A stretch of 11,653 nucleotides of DNA from G020353235 sp035528295 (GTDB lineage Bacteria > Chloroflexota > Dehalococcoidia > Dehalococcoidales > JAUYDJ01). The notes under the pieces were generated by a model, which saw nothing but the letters and a program-made list of their open reading frames with translations, made no database searches and had not been told where the DNA came from. Below, piece by piece: positions 6,407 through 11,653 of the stretch (within the stretch, counting starts at the first letter, position 1; each line of letters starts with the position of its first letter). Both the position numbers and the translations under genes were made by a program. The stretch lies in assembly GCA_035528295.1 (NCBI GenBank), contig DATKYY010000082.1, positions 1 through 11,653 of the forward strand, written 5' to 3'.

Positions 6407-7264
6407 CTAAGCCTTCTTCCGGCGCCGGCGTAAGTAGTAGATAACCCCGATGATAGCTCCCCACAACGGGACGAAGATTACCAGCCATATTGCTACGGTG
6501 CCCAGCCACTGCCCGAAGACAGCGATACCGCGGATGGCCGATTTGAACTCCTCCAGCATACTCCAGCCGGCACGGGCCAGCGGCCTGGCGGTAGCTTCCG
6601 GCTCCAGTCTTACCGAGATGTAGGACATCGATGTGGTCCGCTCCAGGTACTGCATCCGCCCCTTGATTTGCTCAATCTCAGTGCGCACCCGGGACAGGCT
6701 ATCATAGATGTTGAGGATGTCTTCCACTTTGGTGGCTCTATCCAGCAGGGTGAGGTACTGGCTCTCGGTGGCTTCGGCATTCTTCAGCCTGGCTTCCAGG
6801 TCAATATACTCCTCGGTTACATCCTGGCTGTCGGTGCTCTCCGAATTCACCCTTATGGCCAGTTCTCTCAGCTTGGTCAGGGCTGGCTCAAACTGTTCAT
6901 CCGGCACCCGAATCGATATCTGCCCCCTCATCTCCTGTTCCTCCCCCCAGATTCGGGACGAGACGACATAGCCGTTAAGGCTTACCGCCAGCTGGGCAAC
7001 CCCATCACGCGCCTGCATGACATCGGCAACCACCAGTGACATATCGCCGGTGCGGATTATCATCCGCTCTTGGGTGGTGCCGGGCATACCTTCAGAGGTA
7101 TAGTCTTTCCCCGGCAGTATCCCTTCCGCTGGTGCGGCCGGTGCCGGCGCGGGTGCGGTGGGGGCGATCATTGACGGCGCTCCTGCTTCCTGTGGTGCCC
7201 CGGCGCAGGCAGCTGGTATCAGGATGAGTATCACCAGCATTAAAGCCATAGCTATCTTTTTCAT
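6407..7264 (-). CDS. DUF4349 lipoprotein with C-terminal transmembrane helix
   Basis: 285 residues. The N-terminus MKKIAMALMLVILILIPAAC is a lipoprotein-type signal with Cys20 as the likely lipidation site, although Pro at -3 departs from the strict lipobox. A low-complexity Ala/Pro linker (about 33-48) follows. The DUF4349 domain starts at RMIIRTGDMSLVV (68-80). It includes YVVSSRIWGEE and QISIRVPDEQFEPAL, then a charged coiled coil (about 150-210, with DLEARLKNAEATE and RTEIEQIKGRMQYLE) and SYISVRLEP. A transmembrane helix (about 253-277) and a basic tail RRRRKKA close the protein. It would thus be anchored at both ends with the domain outside the cell membrane. The ribosome site AAGGAGG is 7 bases before the ATG. 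Its role is unknown; envelope or surface sensing is only a guess. Confidence 0.9.
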   Translation of the reverse strand: MKKIAMALMLVILILIPAACAGAPQEAGAPSMIAPTAPAPAPAAPAEGILPGKDYTSEGMPGTTQERMIIRTGDMSLVVADVMQARDGVAQLAVSLNGYVVSSRIWGEEQEMRGQISIRVPDEQFEPALTKLRELAIRVNSESTDSQDVTEEYIDLEARLKNAEATESQYLTLLDRATKVEDILNIYDSLSRVRTEIEQIKGRMQYLERTTSMSYISVRLEPEATARPLARAGWSMLEEFKSAIRGIAVFGQWLGTVAIWLVIFVPLWGAIIGVIYYLRRRRKKA

Positions 7265-7328
7265 GACAGAGCCTCCTTATTAAATTAGCCACTATACTGT
7301 AAAACGATAGAGTAGAGAGAAGGTTATT

Positions 7329-7357
7329 AATTTAGCTATTAATTAGCCCAATGTCAA
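7329..7357 (-). promoter_or_regulatory. Promoter of the DUF4349 gene
   Basis: Minus strand: a perfect TTGACA (7357-7352), a 17-base spacer and TAAATT (7334-7329, 4/6). Predicted start near 7322 with a leader of about 57 bases. It lies in the 144-base gap after the ThyA-like gene, so the DUF4349 gene is probably transcribed independently of that operon. The spacer is rich in TTAAT repeats, with GCTA-ATTAA-TAGC. Confidence 0.5.
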
Positions 7358-7408
7358 GCTCTACGGCGATTTCAGTAAGTCTGAGCGGGGTTCTGGCGCA
7401 GGCCTGAG

Positions 7409-8056
7409 TTATGCCATGGCGGCGGTAAGCTGGGCTAATTCCCAGGCATACTCATAGAGGTGCAGGCCCTTGCTCATGGCGATGAGCTCGCCATCATCAA
7501 CCCCTATCTCGGACGCCATATACTCTTTGAGCAGCTGGATAGCGGCCAGGTTAGAGGGAAAGCCAGCCCACAGGTCCCAGGAGCGGAAATAGACGATAAA
7601 GTGGAGCTGGTTATCGCGGATTCGGGTATCGATGGCTCGGAGGCAGGGAGGGTCGGCAAGATAGATGGACTGCTCATTGCCTACCGCCATAAAAGCCTGA
7701 TTGGTGTTAAAGCCGTCCTCCTTATACATCTTGATTACTTCGGCAATCTGTTTTTCCAGATACTGGCCGTAGGTATATTGTTCTCCCTCGCCCTTATGGG
7801 CGGTCATCAGGTAGGGGAGGTAGTTTTCCACGTAATCCATGGAGGTGGGCGGGGGCACTCCGGCGGGGACGCTGGGAATCAGGGGCCTGGTTGCCGGGTG
7901 CCTGATTTGGACCACCACCAGTTCAAGCTCCCGGCGCTGCTGACCGGCGTAGCTGCCCCGCTCGATTTTATATTTAGTGCCTTCGCTCAGCGTCTGGCGC
8001 AGGCAGAGAAACCAGGCTTCGGACAGGTCTCTGGCGTCAATCAGCGAAATCTTCAC
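7409..8056 (-). CDS. Thymidylate synthase-fold protein (archaeal ThyA-like)
   Basis: 215 residues starting with GTG at 8056; AGGAA stands 9 bases upstream. I place it in the ThyA superfamily from its motifs. YTYGQYLEKQI (94-104) matches the YG..W region, and DPPCLRAIDTRI carries the nucleophile Cys138 in the PPC context. RSWD (158-161) matches RSxD, GFPSN (165-169) matches the GxPxN dUMP-binding loop, and LHLY (198-201) matches the H-x-Y that contacts the deoxyribose. These are the residues that hold and attack the pyrimidine ring. The protein is shorter than E. coli ThyA (264 residues) and closer in size and style to archaeal forms. It may make dTMP or act as a hydroxymethylase; substrate and folate type cannot be told from sequence. 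It is the last gene of a three-gene operon, 12 bases after its neighbour. Confidence 0.8.
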   Translation of the reverse strand: MKISLIDARDLSEAWFLCLRQTLSEGTKYKIERGSYAGQQRRELELVVVQIRHPATRPLIPSVPAGVPPPTSMDYVENYLPYLMTAHKGEGEQYTYGQYLEKQIAEVIKMYKEDGFNTNQAFMAVGNEQSIYLADPPCLRAIDTRIRDNQLHFIVYFRSWDLWAGFPSNLAAIQLLKEYMASEIGVDDGELIAMSKGLHLYEYAWELAQLTAAMA

Positions 8057-8068
8057 CGTATCAATTTC

Positions 8069-8773
8069 CTAACTTCTCTGGCGGAAGATATTAAAGAATC
8101 GGTCCTGGTACTCATCAAAGACTCCCCAGCGGTCAAGCTCATCTTTTAATTCACGGGGTTCAAGCTCGCCCCGGGAAACCCGGCCGAAAAGCTCCTCAAT
8201 CCTGGCCTTGGCATCAGCCGGGATGCCCCTGGTATCTACGTCCAGCAGCCCCCGGGTTTCCATCTGCATCAGGTTATCCTTTAGTGAGCTCCGGGTGATT
8301 TCATAGATAAACTTCAGCAGCGATACATCCCAGAGCTCATCCTGCCCCTTGATGATTGAGGTCAGGGGGTCACCACCCTTGTCCAGCTTGGCGTTAAGCT
8401 TGTCGATTACCGCCGGCAGATTATCCGATACGATGCTGAGCTCTTTCGGCTCGTTGCGGAAGCTGTAGAACAGGCCGGGGGCATCACGCCCCTGGGTCTT
8501 GATGAGCAGCTCAAAGTATCTTTTGGCTTCCGGGCTGAACCCTTCCAGGCGGGAGAGGTAATAGGGGGTGACAATCCTCGGTCGGCCCACAATTATCCGC
8601 CCCTCCCTGACCGCCGTCTCGGCGACATCTTTGATCAGCTCGGCATAAGCCGGCACGGTGAGCAGGTAATAGCCGATATTGGTGGTGCCGAAGGTGGCCA
8701 GACTCTGCTTCGGCGGTCTGATGACCTCGGTGTGCTCAACGACGTATTTAATTCTCTCGTCTTCAGTATCCAT
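8069..8773 (-). CDS. Conserved-looking protein of unknown function, middle gene of ThyA-like operon
   Basis: 234 residues, not recognised. No signal peptide or membrane segment, so cytoplasmic. The N-terminal third has a compact hydrophobic stretch, FGTTNIGYYLLTVPAYAEL (28-46), and GRIIVGRPRIVTPYYLSRLEGFS (58-80). The middle is acidic and helical. The C-terminal 75 residues, from DVDTRGIPADAKARIEELF onwards, are highly charged, ending in FFNIFRQRS, and could be a protein- or nucleic-acid-binding tail. GGGGA stands 6 to 7 bases before the ATG at 8773. It starts 12 bases after the upstream gene's stop and is followed by the ThyA-like gene after 12 bases. The tight spacing argues that the three products work together. 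Confidence 0.8.
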   Translation of the reverse strand: MDTEDERIKYVVEHTEVIRPPKQSLATFGTTNIGYYLLTVPAYAELIKDVAETAVREGRIIVGRPRIVTPYYLSRLEGFSPEAKRYFELLIKTQGRDAPGLFYSFRNEPKELSIVSDNLPAVIDKLNAKLDKGGDPLTSIIKGQDELWDVSLLKFIYEITRSSLKDNLMQMETRGLLDVDTRGIPADAKARIEELFGRVSRGELEPRELKDELDRWGVFDEYQDRFFNIFRQRS

Positions 8774-8785
8774 CAGCCATCCCCG

Positions 8786-9379
8786 TCAGGCAATACTTGC
8801 TAGCGCCTGCTTGTACTGGTCTAAATACCCCAGATAGGGCGTCTCCAGCTGGGCCTGCATTCGGCGCCACTCCTCTTGGAACTGGGGCTCTCTTTCAACA
8901 TCTATCTTTATCCCCATCGGCAGACCCATCTGTTGCTGGACTGCCTGCTGGACTTTGGCGTTAAATTCGGTCTTCAGGCTCTCGTAAGCCTGCCTTCGCT
9001 GTTGCTCCCCCGTTTCCAGATAGTGGTCAAAGAGGCGTCTCATCTGGCTGAAGACATTCTCCACGCCGACCTTGTCGCGCTTCAGGGTTTTCAAGCCCTC
9101 CATTGCCCGGCGGTTGGTTTTCTTGATGGTGTCGTCTTTGGGCAGATTAATGTTTCGGGCTAGTATCCCTTCGGCACCCTTGATGATGTATTCTTTCACC
9201 TTTTCCTCATACTGGCTCATCTCAGCCACCAGATTAAGCCCCTGCTTGAGGTAGCGTGCCGCCAGCTTCTCCCCTTCCGGGACGTATTTCCAGCTCAGGC
9301 GCTCCTGGTCGGTCACCTCCCCCAGCCTCGCCACCTTTTCCATGGCTATCTCATGGGCGCTCTTGATATCATCATCCAT
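8786..9379 (-). CDS. Coiled-coil protein of unknown function, first gene of ThyA-like operon
   Basis: 197 residues, not recognised. The protein is almost entirely charged helix: an acidic start (MDDDIKSAHEIAMEKVARLGE), DQERLSWKYVPEGEKLAARYL (24-44), then long helices likely to form coiled coil at about 55-75 and 108-150. A Gln-rich run VQQAVQQQMG lies at 143-152 and an amphipathic C-terminal part at about 165-195. There is no signal peptide or membrane helix. GGGGGAAAG precedes the ATG at 9379. The promoter and ribosome site belong to the repeat at 9386-9443, which recurs upstream of the methyltransferase. A structural or adaptor role for the two downstream proteins is a guess. Confidence 0.8.
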   Translation of the reverse strand: MDDDIKSAHEIAMEKVARLGEVTDQERLSWKYVPEGEKLAARYLKQGLNLVAEMSQYEEKVKEYIIKGAEGILARNINLPKDDTIKKTNRRAMEGLKTLKRDKVGVENVFSQMRRLFDHYLETGEQQRRQAYESLKTEFNAKVQQAVQQQMGLPMGIKIDVEREPQFQEEWRRMQAQLETPYLGYLDQYKQALASIA

Positions 9380-9385
9380 CTTGGC

Positions 9386-9443
9386 TTTCCCCCAAAGGCC
9401 AGCTAACTAATTATACTACACGCTGAAACAAGCTCCAAGCTAT
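9386..9443 (-). repeat. Promoter/leader repeat, copy 1 (ThyA-like operon)
   Basis: Direct repeat partner of 10411-10469. Bases 9408-9443 are identical to 10434-10469 (36 bp). The similarity extends to 9386 with three mismatches (9393, 9398, 9407) and one 1-base gap. Read on the minus strand the block holds a -35, the -10, the start region and the GGGGGAAA ribosome site of the 9379 gene. Similarity stops just upstream of the -35 and just before the start codon. Confidence 0.95.
9410..9438 (-). promoter_or_regulatory. Promoter of the ThyA-like operon
   Basis: Minus strand: TTGGAG (9438-9433), a 17-base spacer and a perfect TATAAT (9415-9410). Predicted start near 9403, leader about 24 bases. 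Confidence 0.65.
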
Positions 9444-9536
9444 ATTAAAAAGGCTTTTACTTGAAGTGTAGGCGGAGGCATATGCCAAACAATATTGATA
9501 CTGTTGCTGCGGGGCAACTACATACCTAGCCAGAAA
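9444..9536. other. Spacer after the methyltransferase with several short palindromes
   Basis: This stretch contains GGCATATGCC (9477-9486, perfect palindrome), CAATATTG (9490-9497, perfect palindrome) and GTTGC-6-GCAAC (9503-9518). Read on the minus strand the last could form a small hairpin after the methyltransferase stop, but no T-run follows it. No ORF is supported. Confidence 0.4.
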
Positions 9537-10406
9537 TCAAACTTTGCAGTGGAAGATGACATGATGATTAAGAGTGTTACGCCTTAAATTTGGAAGGTCA
9601 AATTCTGAATGAATCTTTATACTTTTGAAGCCAGAGGCTAGTAATGCGTCTCTAAAGGTTGAGGGAGTAAAATGAAAAAACGAACCACCGCCTTCGAGTC
9701 CTTTATATCTTAAAGCTCCTGAAGCTTCAAGGAAGTCTCCCTCAAATTTCAAAATTCTAGTAATTGTTCTGATTGCTTTCTTTGCTAACTTACCCAACCT
9801 TGCACTTGGCAAAGCACTAGACAATGAAATGATACACAATTCTCTAGTTACGGCTCTCAAATTCTCTAAAGCAATGAGTGGATTTTTCAAATGCTCGATT
9901 AAGGCTCCACAAAAAACTAAGTCATATTTTTCGCCTAGTGAAGCTAAATCATAAATAGAGTAATTCTTAAATTCTATGGAAGAGTTGAAAATATCTTTCA
10001 ATATCAAGAGTTTGTTTACACCTGACAGATGTAAGATTTCCAGAATATCAGAATATTCTTCATTCTCAGTGGCTTGTGTGGAATATTTTTCGATGTAGCT
10101 ATTTCTAGCTATGGGGGACGTATCTACTGGTAACGAGCCGTCATACATATTCGTATCTATTGCAAGCACTTTCTTAGCCCCTCTCCTCTCAAGCTCGAAA
10201 GAAAAGAAACCATCAGCCGCTCCAACATCCAATACCTGTTTACCGTGCAAAGATTCCGGGAACCCATATTGGCTCAAATAGGGTCTGAGATCATAGGTTC
10301 CTTCTGTAGTCCACCCATTCGGAAACTCGATCGTGTGGTACCAGTAGGTGCTTTCTATAAATTCCTTCAACCTTCTCTCAGATATATGTGAAAGTAAAAT
10401 CGACAT
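9537..10406 (-). CDS. Class I SAM-dependent methyltransferase (DUF1698/CmoB-like)
   Basis: 289 residues. The SAM-binding motif I is VLDVGAADG (58-66), followed by FFSFELERRGAKKVLAID with Asp84 closing strand 2. GALIEHLKNPL (167-177) holds the later motif. The N-terminal WYHTIEFPNG..T.GTYDLRPYL resembles the DUF1698 / Methyltransf_9 group that includes CmoB, but the CmoB function itself is not implied; the substrate is unknown. The DNA is clearly richer in A and T than the genes from 1 to 9379, and the codons lean to A/T third bases, a sign of possible transfer. GGGGAAAA lies about 4 bases before the ATG. The gene stands alone and is driven by a near-copy of the promoter of the neighbouring operon. 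Confidence 0.88.
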   Translation of the reverse strand: MSILLSHISERRLKEFIESTYWYHTIEFPNGWTTEGTYDLRPYLSQYGFPESLHGKQVLDVGAADGFFSFELERRGAKKVLAIDTNMYDGSLPVDTSPIARNSYIEKYSTQATENEEYSDILEILHLSGVNKLLILKDIFNSSIEFKNYSIYDLASLGEKYDLVFCGALIEHLKNPLIALENLRAVTRELCIISLSSALPSARLGKLAKKAIRTITRILKFEGDFLEASGALRYKGLEGGGSFFHFTPSTFRDALLASGFKSIKIHSEFDLPNLRRNTLNHHVIFHCKV

Positions 10407-10410
10407 TTCT

Positions 10411-10469
10411 TTTCCCCAAAAGACCAGGCTAATTAATTATACTACACGCTGAAACAAGCTCCAAGCTAT
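10411..10469 (-). repeat. Promoter/leader repeat, copy 2 (methyltransferase)
   Basis: Direct repeat partner of 9386-9443, offset by 1,025-1,026 bases. It begins 5 bases from the methyltransferase start codon and includes its ribosome site. At the far end (10470) the sequence turns abruptly into a G-rich tract that copy 1 lacks. Confidence 0.95.
10436..10464 (-). promoter_or_regulatory. Methyltransferase promoter
   Basis: Minus strand: TTGGAG (10464-10459), a 17-base spacer and TATAAT (10441-10436). Base for base the same as the promoter at 9410-9438. Confidence 0.65.
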
Positions 10470-10470
10470 T

Positions 10471-10506
10471 GGGGGGAGGCTGTATTGGGGTGGAGGGGGT
10501 GGGGGG
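10471..10506 (+). other. G-rich tract, possible G-quadruplex
   Basis: Runs of G6, G4, G5 and G6 occur within 36 bases on the plus strand, with loops of 10, 4 and 1 bases. The tract lies directly upstream of the methyltransferase -35 and in the 3' region of the 10575 gene (C-rich on the transcribed RNA's sense strand). Confidence 0.45.
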
Positions 10507-10574
10507 TTAAGCTAAAAAGGGCACCAGCTACTGTCATTTAGTTAGCGGTTTCTAGTATCCAACTCCATCTTTCA

Positions 10575-11081
10575 TTAACATTCGGCGGCAAGTGCAATGA
10601 TAATACCAAATAACAATCCGAATAGAATTAAACCCACGCCCCACTTAGCCCAAGTGCTCTGGGTTCTCTTAAAATGCTCGATGCTGTCCCATTTCCTATT
10701 CCGCCAAGCCCATTCATTGCCCTTAACACCAAGTACAATAGCCACAACGATACTGACATAGGGAATAAGAGCCAGCAGTGATATAAAAACGCTATTACCA
10801 AGCCCCCATATCCATGTTAGGAGGAACGCCCCCCAATTCCACCCACGAATCTCTTCCGGAATCACGGCTACACCACCCTGTCCAGATGTGTTCTCAGTTG
10901 CGAGAGTGCTAGTTTGGTCTTTGGGTACCCCTTTTGGGAACCTACTTGAAAATAATTCATCAGCGCACGGATTACAGTAGATTTTCCCTCCGAGCATCGT
11001 CTTGCATTCGTCGCAAATTAGTTTTCCACAATTGACGCAAGCCCCGACAGCATCACGCTCTGGGTGATAACCACATTTCAT
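10575..11081 (-). CDS. Zinc-binding (B-box-like) membrane protein with DUF2628-like C-terminus
   Basis: 168 residues. Residues 3-39 hold eight metal ligands: C3-x2-H6-x8-C15-x2-C18-x4-C23-x2-C26-x9-C36-x2-C39, enough for two zinc ions in a B-box-like cross-brace. A hydrophilic linker (about 45-76) follows. Then comes WNWGAFLLTWIWGLGN (81-96), a hydrophobic stretch to about 118, the signature KGNEWAWRNRKW (120-131), HFKRTQ, and a last helix at about 148-166. The WNWGAF...GNEWAWRNR part resembles small DUF2628-type membrane domains. The zinc part presumably faces the cytoplasm. AGGAGG lies 15 bases before the ATG, unusually far, with no better in-frame start. A paralogue lies 59 bases upstream on the same strand. 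Function unknown; zinc-dependent protein binding at the membrane is inference. Confidence 0.82.
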   Translation of the reverse strand: MKCGYHPERDAVGACVNCGKLICDECKTMLGGKIYCNPCADELFSSRFPKGVPKDQTSTLATENTSGQGGVAVIPEEIRGWNWGAFLLTWIWGLGNSVFISLLALIPYVSIVVAIVLGVKGNEWAWRNRKWDSIEHFKRTQSTWAKWGVGLILFGLLFGIIIALAAEC

Positions 11082-11140
11082 CGCTATTTCTTTTTACCTC
11101 CTTTCGAACTTTTTATGCTATCTTAATCTCTTAACCCTTC

Positions 11141-11638
11141 TTACCAAGGTGCTTCATAATTCCACCAGCCTCCCGGAGGCTCCGGACCGAATGCACCAAC
11201 GATAAAATATACGGCAACCAAAATGAGGAACAGAGCGAGAAAAGCTGAATTTTTTTGTAAATTGATTTTAAACTTGGCGCTAACCCAATGAGGAACAAAA
11301 GCTATCATAAAATAAGCTATTGCTATGGTAATGGTTACTATATCCACAATAAGTTCGCTAACCAGTCCAGACTCAGCAAAATATGAGAGGCCATTTATTG
11401 CTGACATAATCAATAAAAAACCAAAGATGCCACTGACCCATCGTAGTGCCATGCTATAGGTGGCCTTTTTCTTAACTTTTTGAGATGGGGTTGGAGTAAC
11501 TGTAAAAAGTTTGTCTGCACAGGGATTACAATAGATTTTCCCAGTAAGAACAACCTTACACTCGGCACAAATAAGTTGCCCACAATTTACACAAGCCCCA
11601 ACAGAATCACGTTCAGGGTGATAAGCGCAGTTTGCCAC
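11141..11638 (-). CDS. Zinc-binding (B-box-like) membrane protein, paralogue
   Basis: 165 residues, starting with GTG at 11638; GGGAGG at the window edge is 9 bases upstream. The first 45 residues nearly repeat those of the 10575 gene, with the same ligand spacing (C4, H7, C16, C19, C24, C27, C37, C40) and ending GKIYCNPCADKLF. After a short linker with basic KVKKK, the C-terminal part is different: three hydrophobic segments (about 66-82, 94-116 and 132-150) and an aromatic tail, GGWWNYEAPW. It lacks the WNWGAF...GNEWAW signature of its neighbour. The two genes look like a tandem duplication followed by exchange or divergence of the membrane part. They are probably co-transcribed. Any promoter lies outside the window. 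Function unknown. Confidence 0.8.
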   Translation of the reverse strand: MANCAYHPERDSVGACVNCGQLICAECKVVLTGKIYCNPCADKLFTVTPTPSQKVKKKATYSMALRWVSGIFGFLLIMSAINGLSYFAESGLVSELIVDIVTITIAIAYFMIAFVPHWVSAKFKINLQKNSAFLALFLILVAVYFIVGAFGPEPPGGWWNYEAPW

Positions 11639-11653
11639 TGTTTCTAACCTCCC

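Noticed and set aside
7460..8149. Plus-strand ORF of 229 codons opposite the ThyA-like gene
   Set aside because: The minus strand encodes a protein with the ThyA active-site motifs and proper ribosome sites. The plus-strand frame crosses two gene boundaries and has no recognisable content.
9386..10469. Methyltransferase segment as an insertion sequence or integron cassette
   Set aside because: There is no transposase or integrase, no terminal inverted repeats and no short target-site duplication. The flanking repeat is a promoter block, which points to duplication or recombination instead.
10510..10530. T-run (minus strand) after the 10575 gene as an intrinsic terminator
   Set aside because: There are five T on the minus strand, but I could not find a stem of useful length just before them.

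Overview
The window reads as bacterial chromosome of fairly high G+C with tightly packed genes. Features include extended -10 promoters, GGGGAGG/AAGGAGG-type ribosome sites, two lipoproteins, a small archaeal-style thymidylate synthase homologue and a DUF4349 protein. I lean towards Chloroflexota, class Dehalococcoidia. This is an impression from the gene set and protein style, not a proof. No rRNA, tRNA, CRISPR array or transposase was seen, and no gene-free stretch exceeds 300 bases.

Layout. (1) 1-1368, minus: N-terminal 456 codons of the transcription-repair coupling factor Mfd, cut by the left edge. (2) 1516-3979, plus: proB-proA, the first two steps from glutamate to proline. Divergent mfd and proB promoters lie between 1369 and 1515. 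(3) 3976-5814, minus: a stand-alone CinA C-terminal domain (PncC-like), a small lipoprotein, and rph (RNase PH) with its own strong promoter. The rph and proA stop codons overlap. (4) 5926-6402, plus: a two-helix membrane peptide and a DUF167/YggU protein, transcribed away from cinA through overlapping promoters. (5) 6407-7264, minus: a DUF4349 lipoprotein with a C-terminal transmembrane helix. (6) 7409-9379, minus: a compact three-gene operon (coiled-coil protein, unknown protein, ThyA-fold protein with the active-site residues kept). (7) 9537-10406, minus: a class I SAM methyltransferase in visibly AT-richer DNA. (8) 10575-11638, minus: two tandem paralogues that share an eight-ligand zinc-binding N-terminus but carry different membrane C-termini.

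The left two thirds are housekeeping functions: repair, proline, tRNA 3' maturation and pyridine nucleotide salvage. The right third looks more accessory. Its most striking structure is a near-identical block of about 58 bp, running from the -35 box to the ribosome site. It occurs once upstream of the ThyA-like operon (9386-9443) and once upstream of the methyltransferase (10411-10469). The methyltransferase is therefore framed by direct repeats and driven by what looks like a copied promoter. The ThyA-like operon with its two unrecognised partners is the best candidate for an undescribed function.
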